In this document: positions 16,813-25,320 of the stretch, piece after piece
How positions within the stretch are numbered: position 1 is the stretch's first letter
Layout: every line of letters begins with the position of its first letter
Source of the DNA: CAYVQZ01 sp964453435
GTDB lineage: Bacteria; Abyssobacteria; SURF-5
Assembly (NCBI GenBank): GCA_964453435.1
Contig: CAYVQZ010000044.1
Location: forward strand, 1-48,484
Reading direction: 5' to 3'
DNA: 48,484 nucleotides
Notes under the pieces: model-generated
Told to the model about the DNA's origin: nothing
The model's database searches: none
What the model saw: the letters and a program-made list of their open reading frames with translations, nothing else
Translations under genes and position numbers: made by a program

Positions 16813-19110
16813 TCACAAGCAGGAACAGTCTTTTTTCTCCCGGCTCTCCTGCAGGGTCTTATTGACAACTTTGCGAAGGTCGTTGATTGAAAATGGTTTC
16901 AGCAGGAACGCCGAACCGCTTTCTTTCAGAAACTCCGCTGTTTCCGCCTCCATAATGTCCCCGGTGATGAACACGAACCGTTGTGTAAGCTCCGGCTTTT
17001 TCTCTTTCAACTCGAGGAAAAGGCGGCGTCCGTCCATCGCGCCCGGCATGCGTATATCGCTGATGACGAGGTCGTATGGAGTTGAGCACAGTTTCTGAAA
17101 TCCTTCCTCTCCATCGCATGCGCAATCAACCACAAATCCTTCGGATGAGAGGGCAACCTGCACGAAGTCGGTGACGACCTCTTCGTCATCCACAACGAGA
17201 ATCGTTCCCCGCTGCGTGGGGGAGTCGTCTGAAGTGTCCTTATCATCCGGCGCGCGCGGCGTCTGTTGTGTCCAATCTGCGATCGGAAGGGTAACAACAA
17301 ACTTTGCTCCCCCGGAATAGCTTTCGTCCAGGAAAAGGTTGCCATCATGCTCTTTGATAATTCCGTAGCTGACGCTCAGGCCAAGACCGGTTCCCTTGCC
17401 GACTTCCTTCGTTGTGAAAAAAGGCTCAAAGACCCTGTTCCTGTCGTGTTCGCATACTCCACAACCGGTATCGAGGAATTCGATTCTCATTGTCTGTCCC
17501 GCAATTACGCGTGTGCGTATGGTTAGCTCCTTCTCGCGGTCTCTTTGCACCATTGAGTCATAGGCGTTGTTTATCAAATTGAGGAAGACCTGTTCAAGTT
17601 GATTGGGGTCTGCGATTACCACGGGAGACGGCTTTTCAAAATCCCTTTCAACCACAACGTTGTTCAGCGTAAAGTCATAGTTTCTGTGTTTTATCACATC
17701 CTCGAGTATCTCGATGACGTCCACCTGCTTCTTTTGAAGTTCCGTCTTGCGTGCGAACGAAAGCAACCCCTGGACAATTCTCCGTGACCGGTCGACACAA
17801 TGGATTATTCTTTTCAGCATCTCCCGCCCCTGGTCCGAATCCGGTTTCGCTTGTAGCAGGAGTTCGCTGTATCCCATGATGGCCGCCAGCGGATTGTTGA
17901 TCTCGTGAGCAACGCCGGATAGCATTTCTCCCAGCAACGCCAGTTTGTCCGACTGGATCAGTTTGTGTCTTGTTTCCCGGAGTTCCTTGATGTTTTTTCT
18001 CAGGCGCGAAACGAGGATCGAATTCTGAATCGCAAGGCTTATCTGAGTTCTGAAGGAACCCAACAACTTTCTCTCCGCCTTGTCGAGTTCTCTTTCGTTA
18101 GAGCTCAGCGTCACGAGCATGCCGAAAAAATCGCTGCCGGACATGAGAGGGATGCCGACACAGGTTCTCAGGGTCGACATTTCTCCCCCGGTGACAGTTT
18201 CCCCCTTCGGTGCGGAGGGCTTCATAGTTCCATCCTTGTTTACATTCCGGCTGAATCGCTCGGCGAGACATTCAAGGACAGACCTTACGTCGGGATTCTG
18301 TGAACGAGTCTTAAAGGATGCCACTTCCATCGAGGCGCTTTGGCTGTCATGAAGCAGAATCGCGACCGTGTCGATATCAAACTCGTCGAGCACGCTCAGG
18401 GAATCCGTGAGAACGGTGTCCAGATCAAGGCTCGCATGGAGCGATTCCGAGAGAGCCACCACGGCCGCCAATTCCCTGTTCCGTATCGTCAACTCCCTGT
18501 TTAACTGCCTCAACTCATCCACGCTGATCGCATGACTCAATGCGACTGCTGCAGTGGAAGCAATTATATTGAGGGCATGTTCTTTCCGCCGACTGAAGGC
18601 GTTGGGCTCGGAATTGCTCAAGTTGAGCACTCCGTGCAGCCTTTCTCCGTGGAGAAGGGGAAGGCTCAGTATGGAACGGACCTTTACCTTTTGGGCCTCA
18701 GCTTGAATGAAACGGGGGTCTTCGTGGGTGTCCGCTATAAGCACGCTTTTCCGATTTTTCGCAACCTGTCCGGCTATTCCCTCGCCCTGCTTGAATATCT
18801 TTCCTGTCCAGGCCCGTTCGACAAAGATGCTTCCCGTATCTTCATAAAAACTCTTCGCTGTCAGCAACCGAAGCTCCTGCGTTTCCTGATCCATAATCAT
18901 TACGGATGCGTTCTCCACGTTCATGACGTCTGTCAGGAACTGTACCAGCTTCTGGCAAATGTCGTGAAAGCCGAGCCCGACTTGAAACGAATCGTTCAGC
19001 AGTTTCAGGATGGAGAGTTCACCGAGGAGTTCTTCGTAGTCTCTGGCCGCTTTCCGCAGGGCGTCGACGTACACCTGTTTTTCAATGTGTTCCCGCGAGT
19101 TATTAATCAT
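16813..19110 (-). CDS. GAF-GAF hybrid histidine kinase with C-terminal receiver
   Basis: 765 residues, no transmembrane segment. In order: a short coiled start, GAF domain 1 (about 40-190), a coiled linker, GAF domain 2 (about 215-360), HisKA with H402 (GVAHEINNPLAAIMGYSELL), HATPase_c (about 490-610; NLINNAYDSM, DTGCGV, FEPFFTTKEVGKGTGLGL) and a receiver domain (about 645-755) with phospho-acceptor D685 (LVISDIRMPG). The GAF domains would sense a small molecule or redox state in the cytoplasm. It lies 22 nt after the HDOD gene on the same strand, so they form an operon. The fused receiver may relay phosphate or act as an autoregulator. Confidence 0.93.
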   Translation of the reverse strand: MINNSREHIEKQVYVDALRKAARDYEELLGELSILKLLNDSFQVGLGFHDICQKLVQFLTDVMNVENASVMIMDQETQELRLLTAKSFYEDTGSIFVERAWTGKIFKQGEGIAGQVAKNRKSVLIADTHEDPRFIQAEAQKVKVRSILSLPLLHGERLHGVLNLSNSEPNAFSRRKEHALNIIASTAAVALSHAISVDELRQLNRELTIRNRELAAVVALSESLHASLDLDTVLTDSLSVLDEFDIDTVAILLHDSQSASMEVASFKTRSQNPDVRSVLECLAERFSRNVNKDGTMKPSAPKGETVTGGEMSTLRTCVGIPLMSGSDFFGMLVTLSSNERELDKAERKLLGSFRTQISLAIQNSILVSRLRKNIKELRETRHKLIQSDKLALLGEMLSGVAHEINNPLAAIMGYSELLLQAKPDSDQGREMLKRIIHCVDRSRRIVQGLLSFARKTELQKKQVDVIEILEDVIKHRNYDFTLNNVVVERDFEKPSPVVIADPNQLEQVFLNLINNAYDSMVQRDREKELTIRTRVIAGQTMRIEFLDTGCGVCEHDRNRVFEPFFTTKEVGKGTGLGLSVSYGIIKEHDGNLFLDESYSGGAKFVVTLPIADWTQQTPRAPDDKDTSDDSPTQRGTILVVDDEEVVTDFVQVALSSEGFVVDCACDGEEGFQKLCSTPYDLVISDIRMPGAMDGRRLFLELKEKKPELTQRFVFITGDIMEAETAEFLKESGSAFLLKPFSINDLRKVVNKTLQESREKKDCSCL

Positions 19111-19132
19111 AATGGCTCTTTGGACAGCCTTC

Positions 19133-19999
19133 TCAGCTAAGCGCTTTCAATAAAGAATCCACTTGTTGTGCGCTGTCCTTGATCCTTGTATAAATTCTCC
19201 GTATCTTGCCCACATCAAGTCCCAAGCCGGAGCATTCAAGCACGTCCAAGGAAAAAGGTTTCCTGTTTCCGCTGTTACCGATTTTCAAATGATTGCACAG
19301 TGTGTCGGCCAAGTTGACGATTCGCGACCCTCGGGGCATCTGGTCCTTTATGCATGCCGGCGCATGATGCTCTGCGATCGCCCGAACGAGCTGGTCCGGG
19401 AAGTTCCATCGCTTGCCCAGCCACTCGCCCACGTCGCAGTGCGTGAAACCAAGAACCGACAGCTCTGCCTCGTGGAGGTAGATGTCGCCGTTTTTCTGTT
19501 GTTCGCACACCGCATCATATCGGTCGGGAAAATAGCCAACCAGCACAAGCTTTCCAATATCATGAAGCAAGCCCGCCGTGTGGAGCATTCTCAAATCTTC
19601 CGTGTTTCCAATAAGTTCCGCGACCGTTTTGCATCCCATGGCGGTGGCTATTGAATGCTTCCAAAATCCGTACACGTCAAAACGGCCGTGCCGGTTCGCG
19701 AAACCGAAAACCTGGAGAACAGCAGTCGTTAACACCAAGTGCGCAATCGAGTCGAAACCCAGGATAACGATTGCGTCGCTTATGTCGTAAATCCTCCTGC
19801 TCTGCGCAAAATAGGCCGAATTTGCTATTTTCAGAACTTTCGAGCATGAGGCCTGGTCCCGTGCAAGTATGGTGGCCAGGTCGTCCGCCGAAGACTCTTC
19901 CGAGGACAGCGCTTCCATGACTTCCTGCATCACCTCCGGAAGAGTGGGGACTTCTTTGATTGTCGCAAGCTTTTTTAAGACCGAAGTGTCTTCAATCAT
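19133..19999 (-). CDS. HDOD-domain signalling protein
   Basis: About 288 residues from ATG 19999. The frame is open back to a TTG at 20059, but nothing supports the extra 20 residues. It has an HDOD domain: VPTLPEVMQEVMEAL, the SKVLKIANSAYF segment, and a degenerate HD core in HTAGLLHDIGKLVLVGYFPD, then FTHCDVGEWLGKRWNFPDQLVRAIAEHH. HDOD proteins generally act as regulatory scaffolds rather than phosphodiesterases, often working with kinases and receivers. It is the first gene of a pair with the hybrid kinase and probably sits in the same pathway. Confidence 0.88.
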   Translation of the reverse strand: MIEDTSVLKKLATIKEVPTLPEVMQEVMEALSSEESSADDLATILARDQASCSKVLKIANSAYFAQSRRIYDISDAIVILGFDSIAHLVLTTAVLQVFGFANRHGRFDVYGFWKHSIATAMGCKTVAELIGNTEDLRMLHTAGLLHDIGKLVLVGYFPDRYDAVCEQQKNGDIYLHEAELSVLGFTHCDVGEWLGKRWNFPDQLVRAIAEHHAPACIKDQMPRGSRIVNLADTLCNHLKIGNSGNRKPFSLDVLECSGLGLDVGKIRRIYTRIKDSAQQVDSLLKALS

Positions 20000-20394
20000 T
20001 TCCACCGCCCGGGTAAATTGCCTCCTCGCCGTGAAAGACGCCTTGTTTCCTTTAGGCAAGCATCATGCCAGCTTCGCGGCTCATCTTCCCAAACCCGCAA
20101 CCGAGTGTCGGTCAGCTTCATAACATACTCATGGAGTTGATATTAGGTTAGTGAATCCCGACTTTTTTTTACCAGATTCAATACTATGCGTTGGAAAGCC
20201 CGTTTTACTACCAACAAAAAAAAGCAACCATTTTTGCGCTTTTTGCACAAAAATGTATATTGTTATCTCCCGGCGGGAAAATGTTGCCGCCGGAACTGTA
20301 AGCAGACCGCTCCCCTGCCGGGCCTCTCACCTTGACACCCCCCTTTCCCTCCCATAGAATATGGCGCATAGCAAGCGGCAAGGATGAAGCATAA
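20000..20394. other. Divergent intergenic region with A/T-rich tracts
   Basis: No gene is seen. It contains poly-T and poly-A runs (20163-20170, 20216-20224) and a strong promoter for the M20 gene at its right end. The left part is the leader of the HDOD-kinase operon on the minus strand, including a GAGGAGG motif near 20020 that could mark an alternative HDOD start. Confidence 0.4.
20332..20360 (+). promoter_or_regulatory. Sigma-70 promoter of the M20 amidohydrolase gene
   Basis: TTGACA at 20332-20337, 17-bp spacer, TAGAAT at 20355-20360. It lies 34 bp before the ATG at 20395. Confidence 0.75.
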
Positions 20395-21591
20395 ATGAAA
20401 GCTATTCGGGAACTCATAGAGAGGGAAGCGGAACGGTTGTTCCCCGACGTCGTCAGACTCCGGCGCGAGTTTCACGAGCATCCCGAGCTCTCCTTCCAGG
20501 AAACAAGGACGTCCGGTAGAATCGCCGAGATGCTCGAAGCCTTGGGTCTCGAGGTCCGCAAGAACGTGGCGACGACGGGGGTAGTCGGACTCCTGCGCGG
20601 CTCCGGGCGGGGAGCAACGATTGCGCTCCGCGCAGATATGGACGCGCTTCCGATAGAAGAGGCGACGGGGCTCCCCTACGCATCGAAGAACACAGGCGTT
20701 ATGCATGCCTGTAACCATGACGGACATATGGCCATGCTGTTGGGGGCCGCGATGATTCTGTCCGAGTGCCGCGACTACCTGAACGGCGCCGTGAAGTTTA
20801 TATTTCAGCCGGGGGAGGAAGGATATGCCGGGGCCTTGCGAATGATTGAGGAAGGAGTGCTGGAAGAAGAGCCGAAGGTGGATTCGGCGTTCGCATTGCA
20901 TCTGGACTCCCTTTCCGATTCAGGGACCCTCTTTGTTCGAGAAGGGCCCATGATGGCCTCCGCCGACATTTTCACGCTCTCAGTAATCGGGCGGGGTGGC
21001 CATGGAGCGATTCCCCACAGGTCGGTTGACCCGATATTTGTCGCGGGCCACGTAATTACGGGATTGCAGGGAATCGCCAGCCGACAGGTGGACCCAACCG
21101 ACGCGGTGGTGGTGAGTATATGCGCCATTCACGCCGGAACCGCAATCAACATCATTCCCGATCGCGTCGAAATGTCCGGAACCGTGCGTCTGTACGAGCC
21201 GGAACTTCGCGAGAAGATGCCGCAAATGATGGAAGCGATAATCAAGGGCATAACCTCCGGCTTTGGAGCCGAGCACTCCTTTGACTATGTATACGGGTAC
21301 CCCCCAACAATCAATGATTCAGAGTTCACGGCGATGGTTGCCTCGCTCGCCAAGACAGTTCTCGGACAAGAGAACGTTCGCCGACTCGCGCGCCCCCGCA
21401 TGCCGGCTGAGGATTTCTCCTATTTCCTGGAGAAGGTCCCGGGCGCGTTCGCGATCCTCGGCGCGCGGCCTGCCGACAGAGCACCTGCTCCCGCACACAG
21501 CCCGAAATGTGTCATCGACGAATCCGCTCTCAAAGCCGGCATGAAGCTCCACGCCGCTGTGGCGCTTGGCTATCTCGGCGCGAACCTGTGA
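20395..21591 (+). CDS. M20 family (M20D) metal-dependent amidohydrolase
   Basis: 398 residues. M20 peptidase fold with inserted dimerisation domain. Visible motifs: RREFHEHPELSFQE, the metal motif ALRADMDALP, the metal/cysteine motif MHACNHDGHMAMLLGAA, the general-base region FIFQPGEEG, the GGHGAIPH segment of the lid domain and MPAEDFSYFLEKVPGAF near the end. Family members remove acyl groups from amino acids (N-acyl-L-amino acid, hippurate or auxin-conjugate hydrolases). In the metal motif the usual HACGHDGHT reads HACNHDGHM. A single gene with its own promoter. Assignment to M20D is secure; the substrate is not. Confidence 0.92.
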   Translation: MKAIRELIEREAERLFPDVVRLRREFHEHPELSFQETRTSGRIAEMLEALGLEVRKNVATTGVVGLLRGSGRGATIALRADMDALPIEEATGLPYASKNTGVMHACNHDGHMAMLLGAAMILSECRDYLNGAVKFIFQPGEEGYAGALRMIEEGVLEEEPKVDSAFALHLDSLSDSGTLFVREGPMMASADIFTLSVIGRGGHGAIPHRSVDPIFVAGHVITGLQGIASRQVDPTDAVVVSICAIHAGTAINIIPDRVEMSGTVRLYEPELREKMPQMMEAIIKGITSGFGAEHSFDYVYGYPPTINDSEFTAMVASLAKTVLGQENVRRLARPRMPAEDFSYFLEKVPGAFAILGARPADRAPAPAHSPKCVIDESALKAGMKLHAAVALGYLGANL

Positions 21592-21926
21592 ATCGCTCGA
21601 GCGGGCGCAAGGGAACCTCACATATATAAGTGTGTTCCCCACTAATCCAGGCGCCGGACAATCGTGAGACAGACTCACTGTCTCCGAAGCGAACAACCTT
21701 CACCATGAATCGCGGGACACACTCACTGTCACTATTTACGGAATCCCCTGCCTTTTGCGCTGAACGAATCAACGTCCCGCGAGACGCGGGATAGATTGGC
21801 GGACTGCCCCCGAAGCATAGATTTCCGACCGTGGGCCGCACCCACAGGCCCGCCTCGCTCACTTTTCGGCGCCATGAGGTGTCACGGAGAGATTACATCC
21901 GAAGAGTTGAAACGCCTGAAACAGGG
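21592..21926. repeat. Dispersed intergenic repeat, copy C (inverted)
   Basis: Convergent gap between the M20 gene and an HDOD gene. At 21657-21731 it carries the module with GACAGACTCACTGTCTC and AACAACCTTCACCATGAATC, then at about 21737-21816 the inverted 61-bp core (CCGCCAATCTATCCCGCG when read on the minus strand) with a diverged dyad. The same modules occur near 1011, 23239 and 25074. No gene is seen. Confidence 0.65.
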
Positions 21927-22913
21927 TTACAGCCAGAGGGCTTGGGGGCGCGCTTTCTCGAATTCCTCAAGAGTCTCATTCAGGATTTCGTCGATGTTGG
22001 CGCTCGTGTATCTCGACTGTTGCGAGAGCACCACATCCCATGCGGCTGTATCTTTGAGGTCCGAATAGCCGGAATCGCCGTCCCACCCTATTTGATGGAG
22101 CTCACAAAAGGCTTCCGCAATATATGAAAGCGAAGCCAGGCGGGGGTCCTTCAACCCAGTTTCCGGCCATTTAGCAGGGAAGTCATGGTGATAAGCGATC
22201 GCATCGCGGAGCGTCTCCGGCAGTCTCCACTTTTCGGCAAGCCATGCGCCTACTCCCTCATGCGATTTACCGAGGATCTGTTGTTCGGCCTCGATCATCG
22301 GCGGTTTGTGAGCGAATGTCTTTTTGAATATCTGAACGAATTTGCTGTTGAAGTACCTGTCGATGATTATTTTTCCCACGTCGTGCAACAAGCCGGCGAT
22401 GAAGTCCGTTCCGGCGCCTCGAAAATTCAGCTTCTGCCCAAGGATTCTTGTAACCATGGCGCATCCCGCGCTGTGAAGCCAAAATTGCTCCCTCTCATAT
22501 TCCAGGCCGGGCCCCATCTTCTTGACTGCGCTGAACAGCGTCAAACCGAGGGCAACATTGCGGGCTTCCGTCAAACCGAGAACAACAAGGGCAAGCTGGA
22601 GCGAGTCCACTTGTTTGGAAATCCCGTAAAAGGGAGAGTTCGCGATCCTTAAGATGCGAGCCGCGAGAGAAGGATCTTGCCCGATGGCCTGCGACAACTC
22701 GCTCATCGAAACATCGGGATGCGATGCGACCTCGATGATTTTCAATCCCACGGAATCGATCGTGGGCAGCACCTGGACGTTCTGTACGGCAGCCTGTAAC
22801 CGACTTTCCGATTCTCTCACTGCGAAAACACTCCGAAACAACGTATGAAGATCGCTTGGATGATGTTTCCGAATCGGGGGTGCAATATTCATACCATTTT
22901 TGTCGAAAATCAT
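21927..22913 (-). CDS. HDOD-domain signalling protein
   Basis: About 328 residues if the start is ATG 22913; the frame stays open to 23180, but the added residues look like translated spacer DNA. It has an HDOD domain: VQVLPTIDSVGLKIIEVA, SLAARILRIANSPFYGISKQV, DFIAGLLHDVGKIIIDRYF and SHEGVGAWLAEKWRLPETLRDAIAYHH. As in other HDOD proteins the HD site is probably used for protein interaction. It is related in layout to the HDOD protein at 19133 but not a close duplicate. No clear ribosome site supports any candidate start (22991, 22913, 22892). Confidence 0.82.
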   Translation of the reverse strand: MIFDKNGMNIAPPIRKHHPSDLHTLFRSVFAVRESESRLQAAVQNVQVLPTIDSVGLKIIEVASHPDVSMSELSQAIGQDPSLAARILRIANSPFYGISKQVDSLQLALVVLGLTEARNVALGLTLFSAVKKMGPGLEYEREQFWLHSAGCAMVTRILGQKLNFRGAGTDFIAGLLHDVGKIIIDRYFNSKFVQIFKKTFAHKPPMIEAEQQILGKSHEGVGAWLAEKWRLPETLRDAIAYHHDFPAKWPETGLKDPRLASLSYIAEAFCELHQIGWDGDSGYSDLKDTAAWDVVLSQQSRYTSANIDEILNETLEEFEKARPQALWL

Positions 22914-23485
22914 TATGCAAAAACTTTTAGGTCTGAAGTCTTTTTCGGATAACCATTTCTGAGACACGAGCAATGAGCCGGACGAGACCATAAGCGGAGT
23001 CGGATGTCGAAAAATGCTTCCCGACCATCCCTTTTCGTTAATTGTCCGCCAAATACGTTTCCATCGAGTATCTACATTGGAAGGTTGGAGATGCGGGTTA
23101 TCGGCAAGGGCGCCATGCGGCATGGTTTTCCCAATAACCCACGCCTCGCAGGATAGAATCGGGACCGTGAATCCGTCCAATAATCACGCTTTCGACTGAA
23201 AATCGCCCCGGAGAATATCTCCCACGGTAGGTAATCCGTGCTTCGGGGGCAGTCCGCCAATCTATCCCGCGAATGCGCGGGACTTCGCTCCGCTCAGCGC
23301 AAAAGACTGGGGGGATTCCGTAATTGGGCACGCCCCCCTGCGCCGGCTTCTCGGCAGCATGAGCAATCGTGGAACGGATTCACCGTCCCCAAAGCGAACA
23401 GCCTTCACCATGAATCATGAGACTGACCCACAGACACGTCGCCCTCTCCGCTTTCAGAGCCGAACATGGTGAGGACGTCGTTGCT
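22914..23485. other. Intergenic region containing repeat copy B
   Basis: Between two minus-strand genes. The left 270 bp are open in the frame of the HDOD gene but encode nothing recognisable. The right half contains the dispersed repeat described in the entry at 23239. No other gene is seen. Confidence 0.4.
23239..23425. repeat. Dispersed intergenic repeat, copy B
   Basis: 23239-23299 is identical to 1011-1071, then GGGGGATTCCGTAATTGGG follows as in copy A. At 23357-23425 comes the second module (ATTCACCGTCCCCAAAGCG, then CTTCACCATGAATCATGAG), shared with copies C and D. Confidence 0.75.
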
Positions 23486-24904
23486 CTATCGGTTCGCGCG
23501 CGAGGGTCTTTTCTTCGAGGAACTTAACTTCGCGAGTATGCCCCTGCCTGCGAGTATTCCCGTGGCGGACGCATTGACGATGTCTCGCGAAAGCCCCGTG
23601 CCATCCCCCGCGACGAAGAGATGAGGAATGCTTGTTTCCTGGAGGGAATTGACACTGATTCGCATCGAGTAGAATTTTATTTCCGGGGCGTATAACAGGG
23701 TGGAATCTGACGCGACGCCGGGAATAACCTTGTCGAGCGTCTCGAGGCTTTCAACGAGGTCCGCCACTATTCTTTGTGGGAGCGCCATACCAATATCCCC
23801 GGGGGTCACATCCTTCAGTGTGTTGCCGACCGTGTTGCGAGCCACGTGGTGAGCCGTCGAGCGCCGGCCTCTTCGCAGGTCGCCCATCCTCTGGAGGATG
23901 GGTTTGCCGCCGCCCAGCGTGTAGGCGAGCCGGCCGATGCATTCGCCGTAAACCGTCGTATTCTCAAGCGGCTCGGTCAAGTCTATTGTTACCAGGAGCG
24001 CAAAATTCGTATTGTTGGATTCCTTGTCGCGGAATGAGTGGCCGTTGACGCCGGCAATTTCGTCATATTGTTCCTTGACCACAAAGCCGTGACGGTTGGT
24101 GCAAAACGTTCTCACGAAGTCATCGTAATGCGACGTTCGAATGTGGAATTTCGGGTCTCTGTTAATTGCCGTCACCCAGTCCATAACGATGCTGGAGACT
24201 TCAACTCGCACACCGACATCGATCGCCGCATATTTCGCTTTCATTTTATGGAGCTTCACAAGCTCGTTCATCCAGCTCGACCCGACCCGACCCGGCGCAA
24301 GGAGGACGGTCCTCCCTTCGACCCTCTTTCCGTTTTCCAGCAGAACGCCGCGGCATGTTCCGTCTCTGAGGTAAATGTTGCGCACCTTTGTTTCGAGGAG
24401 GAAGTCGACGCCTTTTTTTTCAAGGTCCTCCTTGAAGGTCGCAATCACTTTCTGTGTCCAGTCGGTTCCGATGTGCCTCTGTTTGATGTCCACAAAATGA
24501 ACGCCGACAGACGCGGCGCGCCGTTTTAATTGCTCGACTTCCTCGTCGGATGAGCCGGTCGTCTCGTTGCGCACGCCGTAGCCGACGAACGCCTTGTCGA
24601 CCTCATCAACCAGCGCCCACGCTTCCGCATCGTCCCGGGTGTAATCCCGGAGGTTGCCTCCGACGTCGGGCCTCAGATTCAGCGTGCCGTCAGAGAACGT
24701 GCCCGCTCCACCGACACCACACAGGATATTACAGGGGTCGCATTTATGACAGATACCCGCGTACTCCATCTCACAACGCCGTTTTGACGCGTCTCTTCCA
24801 CGGTCGATAACCAGGACTCTCAGCTTCCGCCTTGCGAGTTCGCGGGCCGCAAACATTCCCGCCGGGCCCGCCCCAACAATAACCGCATCATACAGTTTGG
24901 TCAT
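23486..24904 (-). CDS. FAD-dependent dehydrogenase (COG2509-like)
   Basis: 472 residues from ATG 24904; the frame extends to 25105 but the extra 67 residues are translated repeat DNA. The start MTKLYDAVIVGAGPAGMFAAREL is the FAD-binding Rossmann motif. A cysteine cluster (CHKCDPCNILCGVGGAGTFSDG) follows, then a long middle domain, and the C-terminal FAD motif LFVAGDGTGLSRDIVNASATG. This arrangement is typical of uncharacterised FAD-dependent dehydrogenases of the COG2509 group. The cysteines might carry an Fe-S cluster or take part in catalysis. It is monocistronic. The reaction is unknown. Confidence 0.88.
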   Translation of the reverse strand: MTKLYDAVIVGAGPAGMFAARELARRKLRVLVIDRGRDASKRRCEMEYAGICHKCDPCNILCGVGGAGTFSDGTLNLRPDVGGNLRDYTRDDAEAWALVDEVDKAFVGYGVRNETTGSSDEEVEQLKRRAASVGVHFVDIKQRHIGTDWTQKVIATFKEDLEKKGVDFLLETKVRNIYLRDGTCRGVLLENGKRVEGRTVLLAPGRVGSSWMNELVKLHKMKAKYAAIDVGVRVEVSSIVMDWVTAINRDPKFHIRTSHYDDFVRTFCTNRHGFVVKEQYDEIAGVNGHSFRDKESNNTNFALLVTIDLTEPLENTTVYGECIGRLAYTLGGGKPILQRMGDLRRGRRSTAHHVARNTVGNTLKDVTPGDIGMALPQRIVADLVESLETLDKVIPGVASDSTLLYAPEIKFYSMRISVNSLQETSIPHLFVAGDGTGLSRDIVNASATGILAGRGILAKLSSSKKRPSRANR

Positions 24905-25073
24905 ATTCTCAGTCGGCTCAAAGAAAGCCGCTCCCGCAACTTGAATGCCCTTCTTGGGCCCGCATTCTCGACCGATTGGGAACAAAGAGCCAGGAAGGAT
25001 GGGACAACCCGCCCCTGCGGCTGTCCTCGTCGCCCTCATGCAGCTCCCTGTTGAATCTGTCTCACGATTACCA

Positions 25074-25180
25074 CGCTTCGGGGACTGTCCCGGATTTACG
25101 GGCACGAAGTGCCGTAGAATCGGGACTGTCCCCGAAGCGGAACACCTTCAGCATGAATCGTGGGACAGTCTCTGTTCACC
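25074..25180. repeat. Dispersed intergenic repeat, copy D, with long hairpin
   Basis: Perfect 18-bp inverted arms CGCTTCGGGGACTGTCCC (25074-25091) and GGGACTGTCCCCGAAGCG (25122-25139) flank a second small hairpin, GGCAC-gaa-GTGCC (25101-25113). The module with CTTCAGCATGAATCGTGGGA follows, matching copies B and C. It forms a strong cruciform or RNA hairpin. Confidence 0.7.
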
Positions 25181-25246
25181 CTTTTCATTTTACCACAGTA
25201 TTTCTCATACACCCAATTCCGGCTTTCCCCGCGACCATATCCCGTT

Positions 25247-25275
25247 TTGACACCGTTCGTTCGATATGGTATCTT
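25247..25275 (+). promoter_or_regulatory. Sigma-70 promoter of the uroD-like operon
   Basis: TTGACA at 25247-25252, 17-bp spacer, TATCTT at 25270-25275. It lies 45 bp before the ATG at 25321. Confidence 0.6.
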
Positions 25276-25320
25276 CATGCAAAGATATCGATGGTCCGAA
25301 CGTGAGAAAGGCAGCGCCAA

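Larger units (their letters stand above)
24905..25320. other. Divergent gap with hairpin repeat and promoter
   Basis: Holds dispersed repeat copy D with its 18-bp inverted arms (25074-25139) and, further right, a promoter for the uroD-like gene. The upstream part is open in the FAD-enzyme frame without a recognisable product. Confidence 0.45.

Noticed and set aside
22914..23180. N-terminal extension of the second HDOD protein
   Set aside because: Extra residues look like translated spacer, with no domain and no ribosome site.
24905..25105. 67-residue N-terminal extension of the FAD dehydrogenase
   Set aside because: The FAD-binding motif starts four residues after ATG 24904 and the extension runs into the dispersed repeat.
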